A DNA stretch of 64,000 nt from positions 79,501 to 143,500 of the forward strand of contig JAMKCH010079093.1 in the NCBI GenBank assembly GCA_023653785.1. Reading direction: 5' to 3'. The position numbers and the translations under genes are program-made. Source of the DNA: Ophioderma brevispina (taxonomy: Eukaryota; Echinodermata; Ophiuroidea; Amphilepidida; Ophiodermatidae). Positions 49,414-62,600 of this stretch are shown in pieces. How positions within the stretch are numbered: the first letter of the stretch is position 1; every line of letters starts with the position of its first letter. The notes under the pieces are model-generated. The model saw only the letters and a program-made list of their open reading frames with translations. It did not search any database and had not been told where the DNA came from.

Positions 49414-49476
49414 TACATACATACATACATACATACATACATACATACATACATACATACATACATACATACATAC
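49414..49476. repeat. (CATA)n microsatellite (unit 2)
   Basis: About 15 uninterrupted CATA units. The open frame with repeated Tyr-Val-Cys-Met on the minus strand is a by-product. Confidence 0.95.
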
Positions 49477-51804
49477 ACACACGTATGTATGTGCGTACGT
49501 ACACACAAATTAAAACCAGTGAAAGAATAGCACATACACAACCTAGCAAAATAGCGACACACACATAATAAGGAAAGTACAGCTGTATACCTATATTTAC
49601 TAAACGGTAATCATCACACACCGTATCCTCTCAAATAATCCAGACTTTATAATTTTAAAACATTTAATATTTGCTCCTGTACGAAATTGGAAATTTTAAA
49701 TTTTGATTCAAAATGAACCGTCGTTGCTGAGAGGAAACCAATTTTCTAAATTCATTTGAGCAAAGCCAGTTTAAGCGATTTTCAATTTGCTAAATTTTCG
49801 GTTCAACTCTAGCTGAGTGTTCTGAGTTGAATTGCACGGTTTGCAAATAAATGCTTTTTAAAATTATTTGGCCCATCCTACAGCTGTACTCGCCCTAAAT
49901 ATTTATTGTCATCAAGAACGCCTTGTCTGAGAAGCCTTTCCATTCTTTACTCATTGTTATTGGAAAAGAGTACTCAGTGGAAATATTTTTAAATGGTTAA
50001 GACATCACAAGTTATCAATCAAAGCTTAAAAGCAATTACACATCAACTGAATGCGCATATTGAAGTTATCCTGGAACGGTATTCGAATACTCTTTGCCGA
50101 ACTCCATAAAAAAGGTGTCGCTTCACACGACCACGACATCACAATTGCCCCGGTTCCCTCTTAAAGACATTTTAAGTCACAATTCCATTACCAGGTTAAA
50201 GGGATGTTCCGATTAAATATATAAAATGTTTTTGATTGGATGAATCTTGACCCCCAAAGCCCACCTGTATAAAGCTTCGCGCCGGATATTTCAATTCGGT
50301 TTGGATGTGAAAGGCTTTACCAACGTGATATTCCACTGTCACAATGGAAAATCCACTGCGCTGACCGACCCCCCACCCCCATTGATAATGAAAAAACAAT
50401 GACCATTCGTTTTGTGCAATTCGAACATTAGTCTGAATGTTTTAAATTTTAACACAGGCTAATATTTCATGAGGGTTATTACCGTGCCATGTCGCAATTT
50501 GGAACTCAACACAAATTAAACGAGTGGTGCCCATGAACAAGTTCGTATTCCCGCTTTACTTTCCATCAAATATTTTTTTTTTTTTTTTTTAATTTTAGTG
50601 TTTTTTTTACATTTTGGTAATCATGAGAAAGTTCATGTTTATCATATAACTCCAGTGAATTTTTAAGACCCAGGAATGTTATTTACCTTTCTAATGTGTT
50701 AATAACATAAAATCTACCAAATGTGATCGACCACATTTTGTATTTTTGTTGAATACCTTCGATATGGAAAAACCATATCTACAAACGTTTAATTTCTAAC
50801 CTGGGCAATAGAAAAATGCCCGCGTTTTGTCGTCGCAAAACCACCTACGAATTCGGCACCTTATGGAATAACCGCATGCTGAACGTTAACGGTTGGCCAT
50901 TTGTAAAAGTGGTCCGCGTATTGGCGTAACCTTAGGCCAACACCGAGTAAAGTAATCTTAATATAATAATTACAAGGTTACCAACAACATAAAGTAACGT
51001 TGACTGGATTGCGATTAGGACACCTGCTTGAACCTTTTATTCGCAGTCAATCGTTAAAAACACGGACCCCTCTACGGCTTAGTCCAGTGGGGTATCACAA
51101 CCATATTAAAAATGCGGGTCGGAGATCGACCCGATAGCTGGTCGGGAACCCGTCGCAATTGCTTTTCTAATTTGTAAACTTTGTTGTAAAATGTCAATTT
51201 TTGCTCGTTTTGCTCACACTTTTAACAGATTACATTGGTTCCCTTTTTCTAAGTATAGGCTCCGCCTTCTGCTTTTAGTCTAGGACCTTTATCGTGTGTT
51301 ATGGCCCGGCGGACGAGCCTTCATCCCCACCCCCCTTGGAAATGTTGTTTTAACGCCACTACTTTTATGACAAGTGATTTTGAACCGATCAAAGTAACTA
51401 TCAGTAAGGTACACAGTAGCTTTAACATGCCATAAATTTGACACACAATTAACCGCCCCCATGCAAAATCATCCACTCTGTATCCATACAGAGCGGTTGT
51501 TGACTATATATATAGTACTTCTTGTCTAACATCTATCGCATTTGTTTGGAAAATGCTCTCTTCGTCGTTACTTTAGATATTTAAGCACGTCGAGTTTCAA
51601 TTCAAATTCGTTATTGTCTATCTCCGCTGCTAATCATGCACATAATAAACTCTTCATGCATCAATCTCTTATTTAAAAAAATACCATGTTACACTTCGCA
51701 CAACTTTGAAGATTTTAAGAACACATTTGTAACGTTAGATGTATTTCTTCTGTATATGCATAGTGTTTGTTTTCCCTATGATATACGTTGATAACGACAT
51801 GGAG

Positions 51805-51885
51805 AATAGATGAGAGGAGAGGGAGAGATAGAAAGAGAGGGGGACAGAGAGAGAGAGAGAGAGAAGAGAGAGAGAAGAGAGAGCA
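51805..51885. repeat. (GA)n simple repeat (unit 2)
   Basis: An interrupted GA/GGA run, longer than the matching run in unit 1. It underlies spurious Arg/Glu-rich and Leu/Ser-rich open frames. Confidence 0.9.
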
Positions 51886-53664
51886 TTGGCTATTCCAGAA
51901 ACTATCCACGCACCACCAAAGATGACAGAGGGAATTCACACACACTTCTCCCACAATCCCCAAAAGTGCATGGGAATTCCCATCATGAAATCCAAAAGTG
52001 CATTGGAATTCCCAAACCACAATTAACATATAATTTGCTTATAAGTTTATATTATACCGCACTGCACTTTCGGGAGAAATCAACTGTAAAAAGTGAAGAC
52101 ATGCCATCTAAAGAGTTAGGAAGAGGTAAATTTCTTCTGTGTGTTCATCTATATGTAACAAACCGTGTACCCTTTAAAATATTTCCACTGATGTTTTCAA
52201 TGACCTTAATCATTGCAAATGCTTTCTATCGCGCCGCACTTAGGCGTACTCAAAATTTCAAAGATTCGTTCGGAGTGCGGAAATAAGATTAATGAACCAA
52301 AATCAGTACTTTGACAACCCTTCTACAGAATACACTCTCAGTTCATTTAAAATAGAAATACGCTTCTGATTACTAAAATCTTCTTCTCGCTCAGTAAAAT
52401 GAACAAAACTCTCCACATTTGCCAGAAGTTGGACCTAAACATTCCGAATGTATCCTTTTAAACTATGAAAAAAACATCTTCAAACTTTCGTCTACACACT
52501 TCGTAAACGGGATCCTCATTTACGACCCTACTATTCTAATACCTTCAGATAAATGGATATTATGTTTAGGACAGACAATTCGTTTATTTTATTCACTCTG
52601 AGAAAAAAAAGCTAGACAACTTTTTTGATATGTTTAATATGAATCGCCACGTACTACAAATATCTGTAAGTATTGATACTTCCAGGTACATTGAACCACA
52701 AGTATTTACTTTTTTGTTGAATATCCAGATTCAGATCCCTACTCCACTACTCAATTATAGGTAAAAGCACTGCTTTCATTTACATGGACGGGCTGTAAAG
52801 TAGCTGCCATAACCTTTTTTGACCAATAACCGATCGCGTGACGGTTTTCAAGAACTTATTTGTGCTTTGGGTAGACCCACGTCACGCTGCGGATGCCCTA
52901 ATCTTGTCTGAGAAATTCTTGCACCGACTGTAGCAATGACAAAAACCGCTTAGGACATTTAGTACTACATTTTGCTGTGCATATACTGGTGTCAAGAACT
53001 ATAGTAGAGTTTAAAATAAGTGAGACGTCATTAAAAGTTTTAGGTCTGTCCATTAACCAGGAGAGGTAAGTGGAATTATTTTAATGGCCACAGGTAAAAA
53101 AAAGTCTACTCATACAATATAGAGTAATGTAGCTAGTAAATAAATGTTGACCTAAAATATATTACTTCACATCTAAGATATATAGATGGATGTTTCAATT
53201 GAAGTATCAGGAAGAAAACACCAGCATTTATTTCAGTAAACGTTGTTATTTGAACATAACTTACTTTTGACACTGCAAAACATCATTCCTTATCACAGGA
53301 TTGGAGAAATAATGCATTCTTATATCGATGCACACATAACACAATTAAGTTTTTATTTGGTCATCAAAAATGGGCCAACCTTAGCGCAAAACGGATTTGA
53401 CGCCTGGCCAAGAATAGCATAAGTTCTTCAATCATTAACACACCATTGTATAACTGAATGCATCAATTTCCAGTAAGCCGATTCTGTACAGGAACTTTGT
53501 ACCATGGTCAAAATATGTTTTGTAATGGCAACAAAAGCCTAGTCTCTGCATGGCCGGAGATTGAACCCCATATCAATGACACACACGTCCAAATATGCAA
53601 GGAGTCTCACGTAATTAGAAATCTACTATAGTAAGTTGTAGGATGTAGAGTTCACTGTTCACAT

Positions 53665-53771
53665 TCCATCTGTCGAATGTGTTCTCCATTTATGTGCTGC
53701 ACGCATCATTTGTTTCAGCACTCTATCCAATGGCCTCGTATATAAGGTCGCAGTTTATTCCGTATATGTTT
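53665..53771. repeat. Diverged single arm of the foldback element at 57081
   Basis: Matches the right arm of 57081-57485 over about 105 bp (TGTGTTCTC, CATTTGTTTCAGCAC, AATGGCCTCGT, TTTATTCCGTA) in the same orientation. No opposite arm is seen nearby. Confidence 0.8.
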
Positions 53772-56190
53772 ACACATAAGCTATGACATAAAGTTATCTA
53801 TGTATATCTATATATATATGGGACGTACATATTGGCTTGGATTATATGTATACACCTGATTCTAAATTCCATCAACGTGTAAAAATGACTTAATTTGTGT
53901 AAATATTATCGCGTGATAGCGAATATGTGATTTCCATTGTTATGAATTTAATATTAAATGCAGACTCTTATTCACAGTCATAATAGCGCGAACCGAAGTA
54001 ATTCTGTTTCGCTTTGAGAAAAAAATGCCGTATCACTGCTCGCTTAAGATGAGATTTTTTAAAATGCCTTATATCAAAGCAGAAATAATATTATTCCACA
54101 CAAACATTAGTTGACAGAGACAACATCTTTGCCAAAAATACCTTTAGAGCATTTTGGCAATTGTTCTGGTTTAAGTTTCAAAATTTTTGTCAAGGTTGCA
54201 GTTCGTATGCATCGAAAGCCGATGTCAAATTCGATTTTTTTTTAATTTAATTTTGATGAACAAATAAAATAGTTACTTTATTAGCAATAGTGTCCATATT
54301 GCTCATGCGACATTAATGATTAAATTATAGTTAGTTCCTGAATTCTAAATCTGGCGGGTCTTCAATAGAACAAATAATTAAACACGTATTTATGTAAAGT
54401 TTAACTAGAACACTGTTTACAACTATTTTTATTAAACAAAATAATTATGGTTTTTGCATTGAAAAGCACAACTGCTCATCTAGGGTTAAATTTATATATG
54501 AATTGTATACACATATTTGGCATTTTTAACATTATCCACTTTAAGTTACATCATGTCCACAGTCTCACAGAATACATTGATGAAAGTAAGGGTAGTGTCA
54601 ACCGCTGGGCTTTTGTTTTTTTACACGATTGCGCGATTTTTGCAACCATTTTAACATCAAACTGTGTTCTAAAGTTTAACCAAACAAGGTTATCCACTGC
54701 AGACAATCTTAAGCTGTATTTTTTGCCGATTTAAAAACAGCTTTTGACCATTTAAATTCACAAAAACCGCTTGGTCTAAACGGCGGGAATTTAGGCCATT
54801 TCACTACCGTCAGGCGAAAGGGCGCACCATCTCGTCGGCGTGAATTTTTGCTGCGTATGACGCGTGCGGGTGTTTTTCAGTGACTTTTGGCGCGAACGCA
54901 TCTCGGAAAAAAAAAACCGAAAAAATAATATGTGACCTTGTAAACAAAGCGCTAATTTAGACAAGATGACATTTAAATTTTCTTATAATTTCTGGCTTGA
55001 GGAAGACCAAATAATTGTTTGATTCTAATAGTGCATCCCGATGTAATCTGATCATTTGCACAACATACCTCAATTTGGAAGTTCAGATAAAGTTATTTGA
55101 GAAAGAGACGATTGATAATGCCTGTGAAAAGTCCGTGTTTACTACAACATTGATTTTCTCATGTTCCATTTTCCCCGCAAAATTTGGCAAATTTTCAGGG
55201 ACAAGATAACTCCAAAAATAACCCGAGAAAAGGTAAGGTTTAACTTTCCTACGAATACATTGGTCTTCTCCCGGACTGTTTTCTCAATTTTTCATGTGTT
55301 TCCGTATCTAACTGAAGATATTCTCCAATATATACGCAAACTTTGGAAAAGAAGTAAAAATCACACTTTTTGACAATTTTTCCTTATTTTCGAAAAGTAA
55401 GCTCTAGTTTTTAAAAAATGAAAAAAACCGTCCCTAGACCAATTTGTCCCTTGTTTTCCTAAAAACATAACATAACTCATGAAATTCAAATTGTTTTTTG
55501 TTATGCTCTCTTAAAATTTTGGGGCAAAATCGTGTTTTTTTCGTATTTTTCTTTTTTCCTCGAAAATACGGAAAGTTTTACATTAATCTGATGCCATCAT
55601 CGGGTTCATCCTCCAATTTTCTTCTAGAAATGTATACTTTTACGTACAAGAATCAAATATTTGCAAAGTTTAAACAAACCAAATAGATATCTCGGAAACT
55701 CAAGGTTTCACACTGCCCTTAGACCGATATAATCCGCATGTAATTTACACTCTTGAACCAAAATGGCGGTGATGTTTAATGACAAAATTATCAAAAGCCA
55801 AAGTGTTCTATGACAATAATGGTTTGAAAGCAAAACCAAAAACGTCACGCTCTATGAGAGTTTTATTTGTTGAAATCGGGTTCAAAATATAGGCAATTTA
55901 CAAAATCATGAAAATATTTGGGCCACTTTTTGCTTATTACTTACATTGTGTTTTTCACAAAAAATAACAAATTTTTAAATTATGCATTTTGTGTCACAAA
56001 TATTTTTCTTGCATTTAGTGTAAAAAATATTTGTAATAAAGTGGACAGAAATAGATTTACTATTATTTTTTCAAATATATGAAATTGTTTCAAATACATC
56101 CCACCTACTTCTTTTTAGTTGAAGTTCGTAGAAAACAAATGATAAACCACAATTTTACCGCACTTCAATTCGATTGCTTTTTTCTCACTT
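53772..56190. other. Non-coding, very AT-rich
   Basis: No gene or element boundary recognised. Short open frames at 54447-54734 and 55015-55373 show no family motif. A slightly GC-richer patch lies at 54780-54900. Confidence 0.45.
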
Positions 56191-56192
56191 CG

Positions 56193-56400
56193 TGATTGGA
56201 TGGCCTAGCAACGTTTTTTTTTTTAACTGATGGCAACGTCGTTCTCATTTATTTACCAACGCGTTGTTAAAGAAAGCATGACTTTGTTTTAACCACTACC
56301 TGAAAGCAACGCGTTGCTTTTTCCTACTTTTCTGATTGGGTGGCTTAGCAACGCTTTGCTTGTTCACTTTTCCTGAATGTTGGCCTAAGCACGCGTTGCT
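56193..56400. repeat. Degenerate tandem repeat with GCAACGCGTTGC palindromes
   Basis: Variants of CTGATTGGGTGGCTTAGCAACG occur at about 56195, 56240, 56330 and 56380, with AACGCGTTG-type palindromes between them. The units are unequal in length. Confidence 0.65.
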
Positions 56401-57080
56401 AACTGTTATATTGTCAGCATGATTTTGAAACTATTAAATCTTTAAGTGCAGTGCCCGACTGGTCGTACACCTATTAATTAAACACTCATGCATGTAGGCT
56501 ATATTTCATTACTGGTAATTTTTATTGTTTCAATATTGAACGCTTTGTCCACGCGCGATTCATTCCATGTTGAAAATAAATCTTACAATTTTAATAAATT
56601 TTGAGCATGATTCAATGATTAATGAATGTAACATCTGTTTGAATTGATGAACTGTGTAGTAATTAAAATTATTCCTTGTTATATCAACACAACGAGTTAA
56701 TTTAATTCAACTTTGCGCATAAAATTACCTGTTGGCAGGATCAACGAATTAGATGAAATATAATGATATCCAAACAAAGGTACGACTATGTAATGCTTTA
56801 CGGACTTATCAAGTTAAAATCCCTAATACTAAATAGGAGAAAACAGAATATTAGAAAAATACTGGTTGTTTTTTAAAATAATTTTTTGCATATTCGCTTT
56901 TATTCACTTGTTCATCATTGTATTTTCTGTGATGAGTGACTCCTAAGGAGTTTTAAAGTATAGTATTTATTCTTGTCAACTTTTCCCTTCTTTTACAGCT
57001 AACAGGGCGGAGTAACGCTGATTGCGCGAGGTTTGTGTATACCTTGTACCATATTACAGTAGCAAACAGAGTGCGTTGTC

Positions 57081-57485
57081 GGTGTAAGGAAACTGAGTGT
57101 CCCACATGAGAGAGTGTCCAAGCGACCATGTTAACATGTACGGAATAAACCGTGATCTTGTAGAAGAAGCTATTTGGGTACAGTGCTGAAACAAACGATG
57201 CATACAGCACTCAGTGCAGAACACAATAATAGTTAGCTTGGTAGTGGGACACCTGGTCACACTGACACTCTATTTCATGACACAGGTGTCATATAATACA
57301 GTGTCCGTGTGACTGAGTGTCCTACCATCCATCTGTTTATTGTGTTCTCTATTGAGTGCTGTATGCGTCATTTGTTTCAGCACCTTACCCAAATGGCCTC
57401 GTCTACAAGATCACGGTTTATTCCGTACGTGTTGCTATGGTAGCTAGGACACCCTCTCATGGAGGACACTCAATTTCTTTACACC
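57081..57485. mobile_element. Foldback element, 405 bp, arms of about 185 bp
   Basis: GGTGTAAGGAAACTGAGTGT at the left returns inverted as ACACTCAATTTCTTTACACC at the right. Pairing continues through ACGGAATAAACCGTGATCTT and GTGCTGAAACAAA to near the middle, where GACACAGGTGTC forms a further small palindrome. Both arms give matching open frames (MLYASFVSA) only because they are the same sequence. No transposase is present. Confidence 0.88.
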
Positions 57486-59207
57486 GGTTCTGTCTTTTCA
57501 ATCTTGCCGTCCTTTTTGTCTGTAAGACACCATTTTGTTGGACTTGACATGGATATCTTGCCAGATCTTGGATTTACCCATGATTGAAGAGTATTCTCTT
57601 CGATAAAATTTCATATTTTTATGAGAAATAAAGCCGTATTCTCCAGTAAAACAGATTTCAGCTCAATCGGGTATCCCCGGTCTGGTTTTAAATTGAATTA
57701 GTATTTGAATCTGTCTCTATTGGCCTATCAATGAGTTCTGTGCAGCAGGGATACAATTATTGGTTACATTTCGCATTCCCTGCTGGTTCAAATTGTTTCA
57801 CCGCCATCGAATAATGCTTTCCAAATCTACTAAAGTGGTTTGCGCTTCGTCTTATAGATGGTTCCATAATCTTAAAACCTGATTTTGGTTCTTGTGTCAT
57901 TGTTCTCCAATAAAGCTTTTTCTTCCTTTTTATTTTGCATGGATTTCTGATGCTATCAAATGAGTTCAATCACATTCGCTTTCATGTTCTATAGGACATA
58001 GGATATCGCAATATTCAAATCCGTTTGTGTATATTTTTTCTAGCAGGTATTTTAGTGGAAGGTAATGTGATTTGACTATATTTTTCAGGATTTCTTTTCT
58101 TTACAAGCACTTGACCACTGGCAACCATTATCACCATGGTCACCATCAATCAATTTTTGTTCCTTGCCAAAAAACCTTCAATGTCATTGATCCTACAGAA
58201 ATATATCGAAAAAGCCTCATACACGCCAGTACCTTATACTTTACAAATCTTGTAAAATAGGATTTAATATGTATAAGAGGTTTATGGCGATTTTATGTCA
58301 TATATGGTAAATTTATGGAATCATTATAGAACACAAATTAAGCTGCTTTACTTATATAGTACTAAGTGCTTCTTGGAAAGCTTGTCCCGGAGGATTTGAT
58401 TCACCATACGTTAACTGTTTTAACTCAAGCTTAGAAAAATAAAAATTAAGCAAATGTCGGCAACATTTGCATTAAAGCCCATAACCAGGCCAGTTAAGAC
58501 CATAACAAGGATTATCCATGGTGATTGAACAACTGAAAGGTAACCAAAAGTATGTCAATTTCTAGTAACAACAAACAATATTGTTCCTTCTAGATGAAGA
58601 TGGCTCTGCGCATGGGATTCACCAGGCGAATTTTAATTTGATCGATTCCCAAACCATATGGAAAAGGGAGGGTCCGTCAAAGCAGCAATTTTGAAACTTC
58701 GATAGTGTTCCCAGAAGTGATTACTACTAGTACTAGGTTAATTCTGCTGGAGTGACTGACACGCACGGCCTTATTTCCCCAAAGAGCGGCTCCTCATGGA
58801 ACCAACCGGACAGCTGGAACAATGGCGTCGACCAGGCGCTACATTCTTACAATTTGTTCTTTTTTCAGGCGAATCGATTGACAATGCTCAAATTTCATTT
58901 GCCAGCAATGAAAATCTATTTAATATCGGGCACAGGTATTCTGTGTGTTATTTTCGGAATTGGAAAGATCAAATGTCATGGTCACACAAATAGTTCACGG
59001 AACAGAATGTATATAATAAGTGTAGCACAAAAGTGTTGTGAGTATTATTCCGACATACTTCATGAGCGATTTGCTTCCTAGTTTTACAAACGCAAAGCCC
59101 TACAGCCTGATTCAATAATATTTCAAAGCAAACATGATTTTTTTTTCTTCAGACGACTCAAAAATATTAAGCAATTTTCGAAATTTAATTTTATTACACT
59201 CTAAAAA
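57486..59207. other. Non-coding, no feature recognised
   Basis: Open frames of up to 109 codons at 58752-59081 overlap another frame and have no recognisable domain. I see no evidence for a gene. Confidence 0.45.
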
Positions 59208-59611
59208 TATTTTACTCAATGTTCATTAAAAATGGACCAACCTGTTCTGTTGAGTAAATCTCAGAAGGTGTTTTGAATCAATCCCATAATGCATTGCAAT
59301 GTGCCTATACTGTGTTGTACTGAATGCACGTTAGTACTTAGGGATAAATAAAAAGTGTTCCGAACGCTTGAGCACCACAAGACATTTCATGATCATGCTA
59401 AAAATTCCATAAGTATATACTAATGCTTTGTCGGCTAAAATGAGCAACAAAAGTCAGGGTTTTTATGTTTTGTGTTAATAATAGGATTTTTTAAGGAATT
59501 ACATGACTCTATTGAGGTGAAATTTCCCAAAACCGGTGCATTGTGGGATTGACTCAATACACCCTCTGAGTAAATTTTAACCATAAACCTGGCGTATTAT
59601 TGAGTAAAATA
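59208..59611. mobile_element. MITE family E, about 404 bp
   Basis: TATTTTACTCAAT at the left and ATTGAGTAAAATA at the right are inverted. Inside them ATCAATCCCATAATGCA pairs with TGCATTGTGGGATTGACT. The interior matches 26770-26975. Flanking TA is compatible with a Tc1/mariner-type target, but the boundary is uncertain by a few bases. Confidence 0.75.
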
Positions 59612-62600
59612 TATTCAGCTTTGCATAAGGTGTATCCAAGTTTAAAAGAAATGATTGTTAGATAACATTTTCAGAGCCTATAGAAAAAAGTAGGAATTAA
59701 TTTCTCTTTAAAACCATCCTTTGCTATAAACCGTAAATGCAATTATATCATTTTGTATTTTATTTTTCAGATTGGAATTTTTATTGATCTACGTAGAGGT
59801 CAGTGCAGTCCATTGTACATTATATGCATGGTTCCCCAGTAAGAAATATGTCCCGCAACTAATATATCGATTCCAACCTTCCCTTGATCTAATAACGCAA
59901 ATAATAATAAACGTTTTAGCAATTATTTAACTTTTTTTCTTTAAGTGTTTTTCAAAGACCTGCAAAGGTCATGTTTTCACATCTGAACCAAATTAAAGGC
60001 ATGCTTAAGACGCATCCTCCCAACAATTTATCCCAAACATTGTTTATTCCGGTCAGTAGTTTTTCGATAATACACCGTTACCATGACGACATCTGACATA
60101 TTTGGTTATTAACTAAATATAACAAACCATTTGTCGACTTGTCTTTCATATATACTTAAAGAAATACTAAAAACAAAGGTAAATGTGTAAGGACAACTTT
60201 CCATCTTCCTGTCTGAGACGGTCATCATCATCAACCTCAAAATAAGGTCGGATCACAGACAACCTAACACGCTAGTAGCAGGAATAATTTCCGGTACATC
60301 TAAGATCAGTTTAGCAAATTGAAGAATATTTCCTACTTCTTCAATGGACGTGGCTCATCATACACCAATTATGCAATGGCGGGAAAACACAAGAGGCCTA
60401 TTTTTTGACGCGATTTTATCACAATGGTGTGCAGTTCAGAGGATGGGTATGGCGCCATACTTTGAAGTGTCCAAATTGGTCCGTACGGAAGTGAACACAC
60501 TTAGGCAACGTCGAATGGTACACACGTTACAAGGAGCTACATTAGAAGCGGAAAGAAACAAAATCGCGCATTCTTAATATTCCTTGGCTACAAACACATT
60601 ATCATTGACTCCAAGCAAACTTAAGGAAACAATACAGGAAATGTTTGTGCTGTGGAATTTATTCAACAATTTCTTGGCTTTAAATCATCAGCGATAATCT
60701 TGTTCCGTCCAAATTTGTTCGTTGTGTTTTTTCAAGTTGAAATTCCTGACACAAAAGAGTATTCCTGATTTCAAAAGAGTATGTCATGTGCATTTTTTTT
60801 CCAACGTTAAGCAACGGAAGAACATGCTATATTACTAACCCGAGAGAGGTAACGACTACTTTAAAAGAAAAAGAATCTATACTGCTTCATTTTTAGACGA
60901 GTGTAGCAATAAAACTTCAATATACAATGACTGCATGACCTAGAACTTTGAAGATGTCTGAATAAGCAAGTAAAGAACATTAACCCCTAACTTCTTTTGA
61001 AGGCCTTACGAGTACGAGTAGTAGCATGTCAACACCATGCATGTGATGGCATCTTAGCCTCCGTGCTTTCATGGCATGAAGAAATATACCTAGTCTAAAT
61101 ATAGTTCAGTAATACCAAGATTGGGGAGATTATGAAAAAAACCAAACCACTTAAACGGCATTTTTCGTAACAAAGCATCTTATCACTGTTGTCTTCGAGT
61201 TTATGCAAAGTTACAAAGTTCTTAATTAACCCCGAAATAATACCTATCGTTAATACAGCCTTTCTGATTGGCTAATTACATATTAATTTCAGTTACCAGT
61301 TGAAATGTAGCTTCCGAATTTTAAGCTCCGGTTCAATAACAGCCCTACCTTCATTCTAACCCTGATGTCGATTGGCTCAAAACTCATATATAAGATTTTG
61401 AACTTTTTAAACAAATTAATGGCAAAGTGATGGTTAATTTATTTGCTTGGAATACTGAAAGTTTCTAGTTTATGTTTCCTTGAACTCGGCCACTACAGGC
61501 ATTTGAATAAATCGTGAAAATAGTTGAGACATTGGAATTTGCGTTAAAATATCAGGACCAATTAAGTAATTCAATCACAATGATTTGGGAAAATATCTCG
61601 TTTTAGCATGTTTGGAGTAAAAATCATGTACATGCTTTTCATTTCAAACCAAAAACAATCCTTATTTGGAATTATGAAAGTTGACTTTTGCCCAGTATCG
61701 TGAATAGTGATCAAATTTGACAAATCTGAATATTTTCGTCTGGACCATACACTTAAATTTCCAAGATTCATTTACCAGCATTCAGGTATTTCGAATAGTT
61801 GTTGTCCACAGGTTGAAAGATGCTACTACACCACTAACTACTACTGTACGGGGCATGAAGTTCCAATAACCAGTTTCACTTTGGCAGAAAATATACTTTT
61901 CAAACAACTGAGAAAAATTAAGAGGAACTGACACATTTATCTCTACCGACGAGCTCTTGATCAAAGCTGAATCTTTGTCCCGTGAGAGAAATTTAGTTCC
62001 TTTTTTTCCTTTAACAAGTAATTCATCTATATATTTAAAACTAAATAATTTGATGTGACATCACACCTTGATATTGTCACGACGTATAAATACACAAGTG
62101 CAGATCATTTTTGATAAGTATTGTCAATGCCGTCACTTTTATTTTCTTGGTTTTGTTCCTACTTTTATTGGGTTTCTTTTTCCAATGTTGTCATTTGGAA
62201 CATACAGTGACAATTAACTTACAAGCGCGTCGGTGAGACCTGCAGCATACCGTGTACTTAATCGATCTTGTTTTTCCTTCCCCTTACATGCAATTCTGTC
62301 AATCACTCTCACTTTTCACAGATGGAAAGTGAGGTAATTTGGTCTAAACAAAGCACACAGGCTGATTTTCCCTTTGGGAGCCGATGCTCTGTCATCTGAT
62401 GCGTGTAATGTAATGTTCATTTCGTGTACTCCGAACAGTAACTGTTATATTTATTTTATTGAAATTAACGTGACCATTAGTCGAAATGAAATCCACGCAC
62501 GGAATTTGTCCCTAGGGCTGCGTATGCTGTCCAGCCTATTTGAATTCACTCTTTCTTAAATATTTGTTCCCATATCTAGAGATGATGGAAACAGGCTTTT

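Larger units (their letters stand above)
48575..49415. repeat. Periodic, palindrome-rich block present only in unit 2
   Basis: About 0.84 kb between GGATTAATTAAGGCC and the CATA microsatellite, absent at the matching place in unit 1 (about 38475). It contains the GCGCCGCAGGCC array, then four copies of a palindrome-centred unit, then hairpins of the form GTGAGGAC...GTCCTCAC. Confidence 0.88.
42329..52981. repeat. Large direct tandem duplication, unit 2 (about 10.65 kb)
   Basis: Follows unit 1 directly. Homology ends at TTTTGCTGTGCA (about 52981), matching the end of unit 1. It is longer mainly through a block of about 0.85 kb (48575-49415), additional LINE sequence near 45250-45720, and an extra hairpin arm near 42658-42732. 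Divergence is uneven: some stretches differ mostly by substitutions (51.9-52.5 kb), others mostly by single-base indels (47-51.4 kb). Confidence 0.92.

Noticed and set aside
50573..50590. Further T run as another junction spacer
   Set aside because: It is 18 T, not 20, and is not flanked by a local duplication. It is probably a natural homopolymer.
51810..52286. 158-codon plus-strand open frame
   Set aside because: It starts in the GA repeat and continues through duplicated non-coding sequence. The counterpart in unit 1 is not open.
56953..57547. Two similar open frames (MLYASFVSA) as paralogous genes
   Set aside because: They are the two arms of one inverted repeat read outward, and neither extends as a protein beyond the arm.
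60344..60577. 77-codon open frame as a small gene
   Set aside because: It is plausible in composition only. There is no recognised domain, no promoter or splice evidence, and nothing to compare it with in this window.
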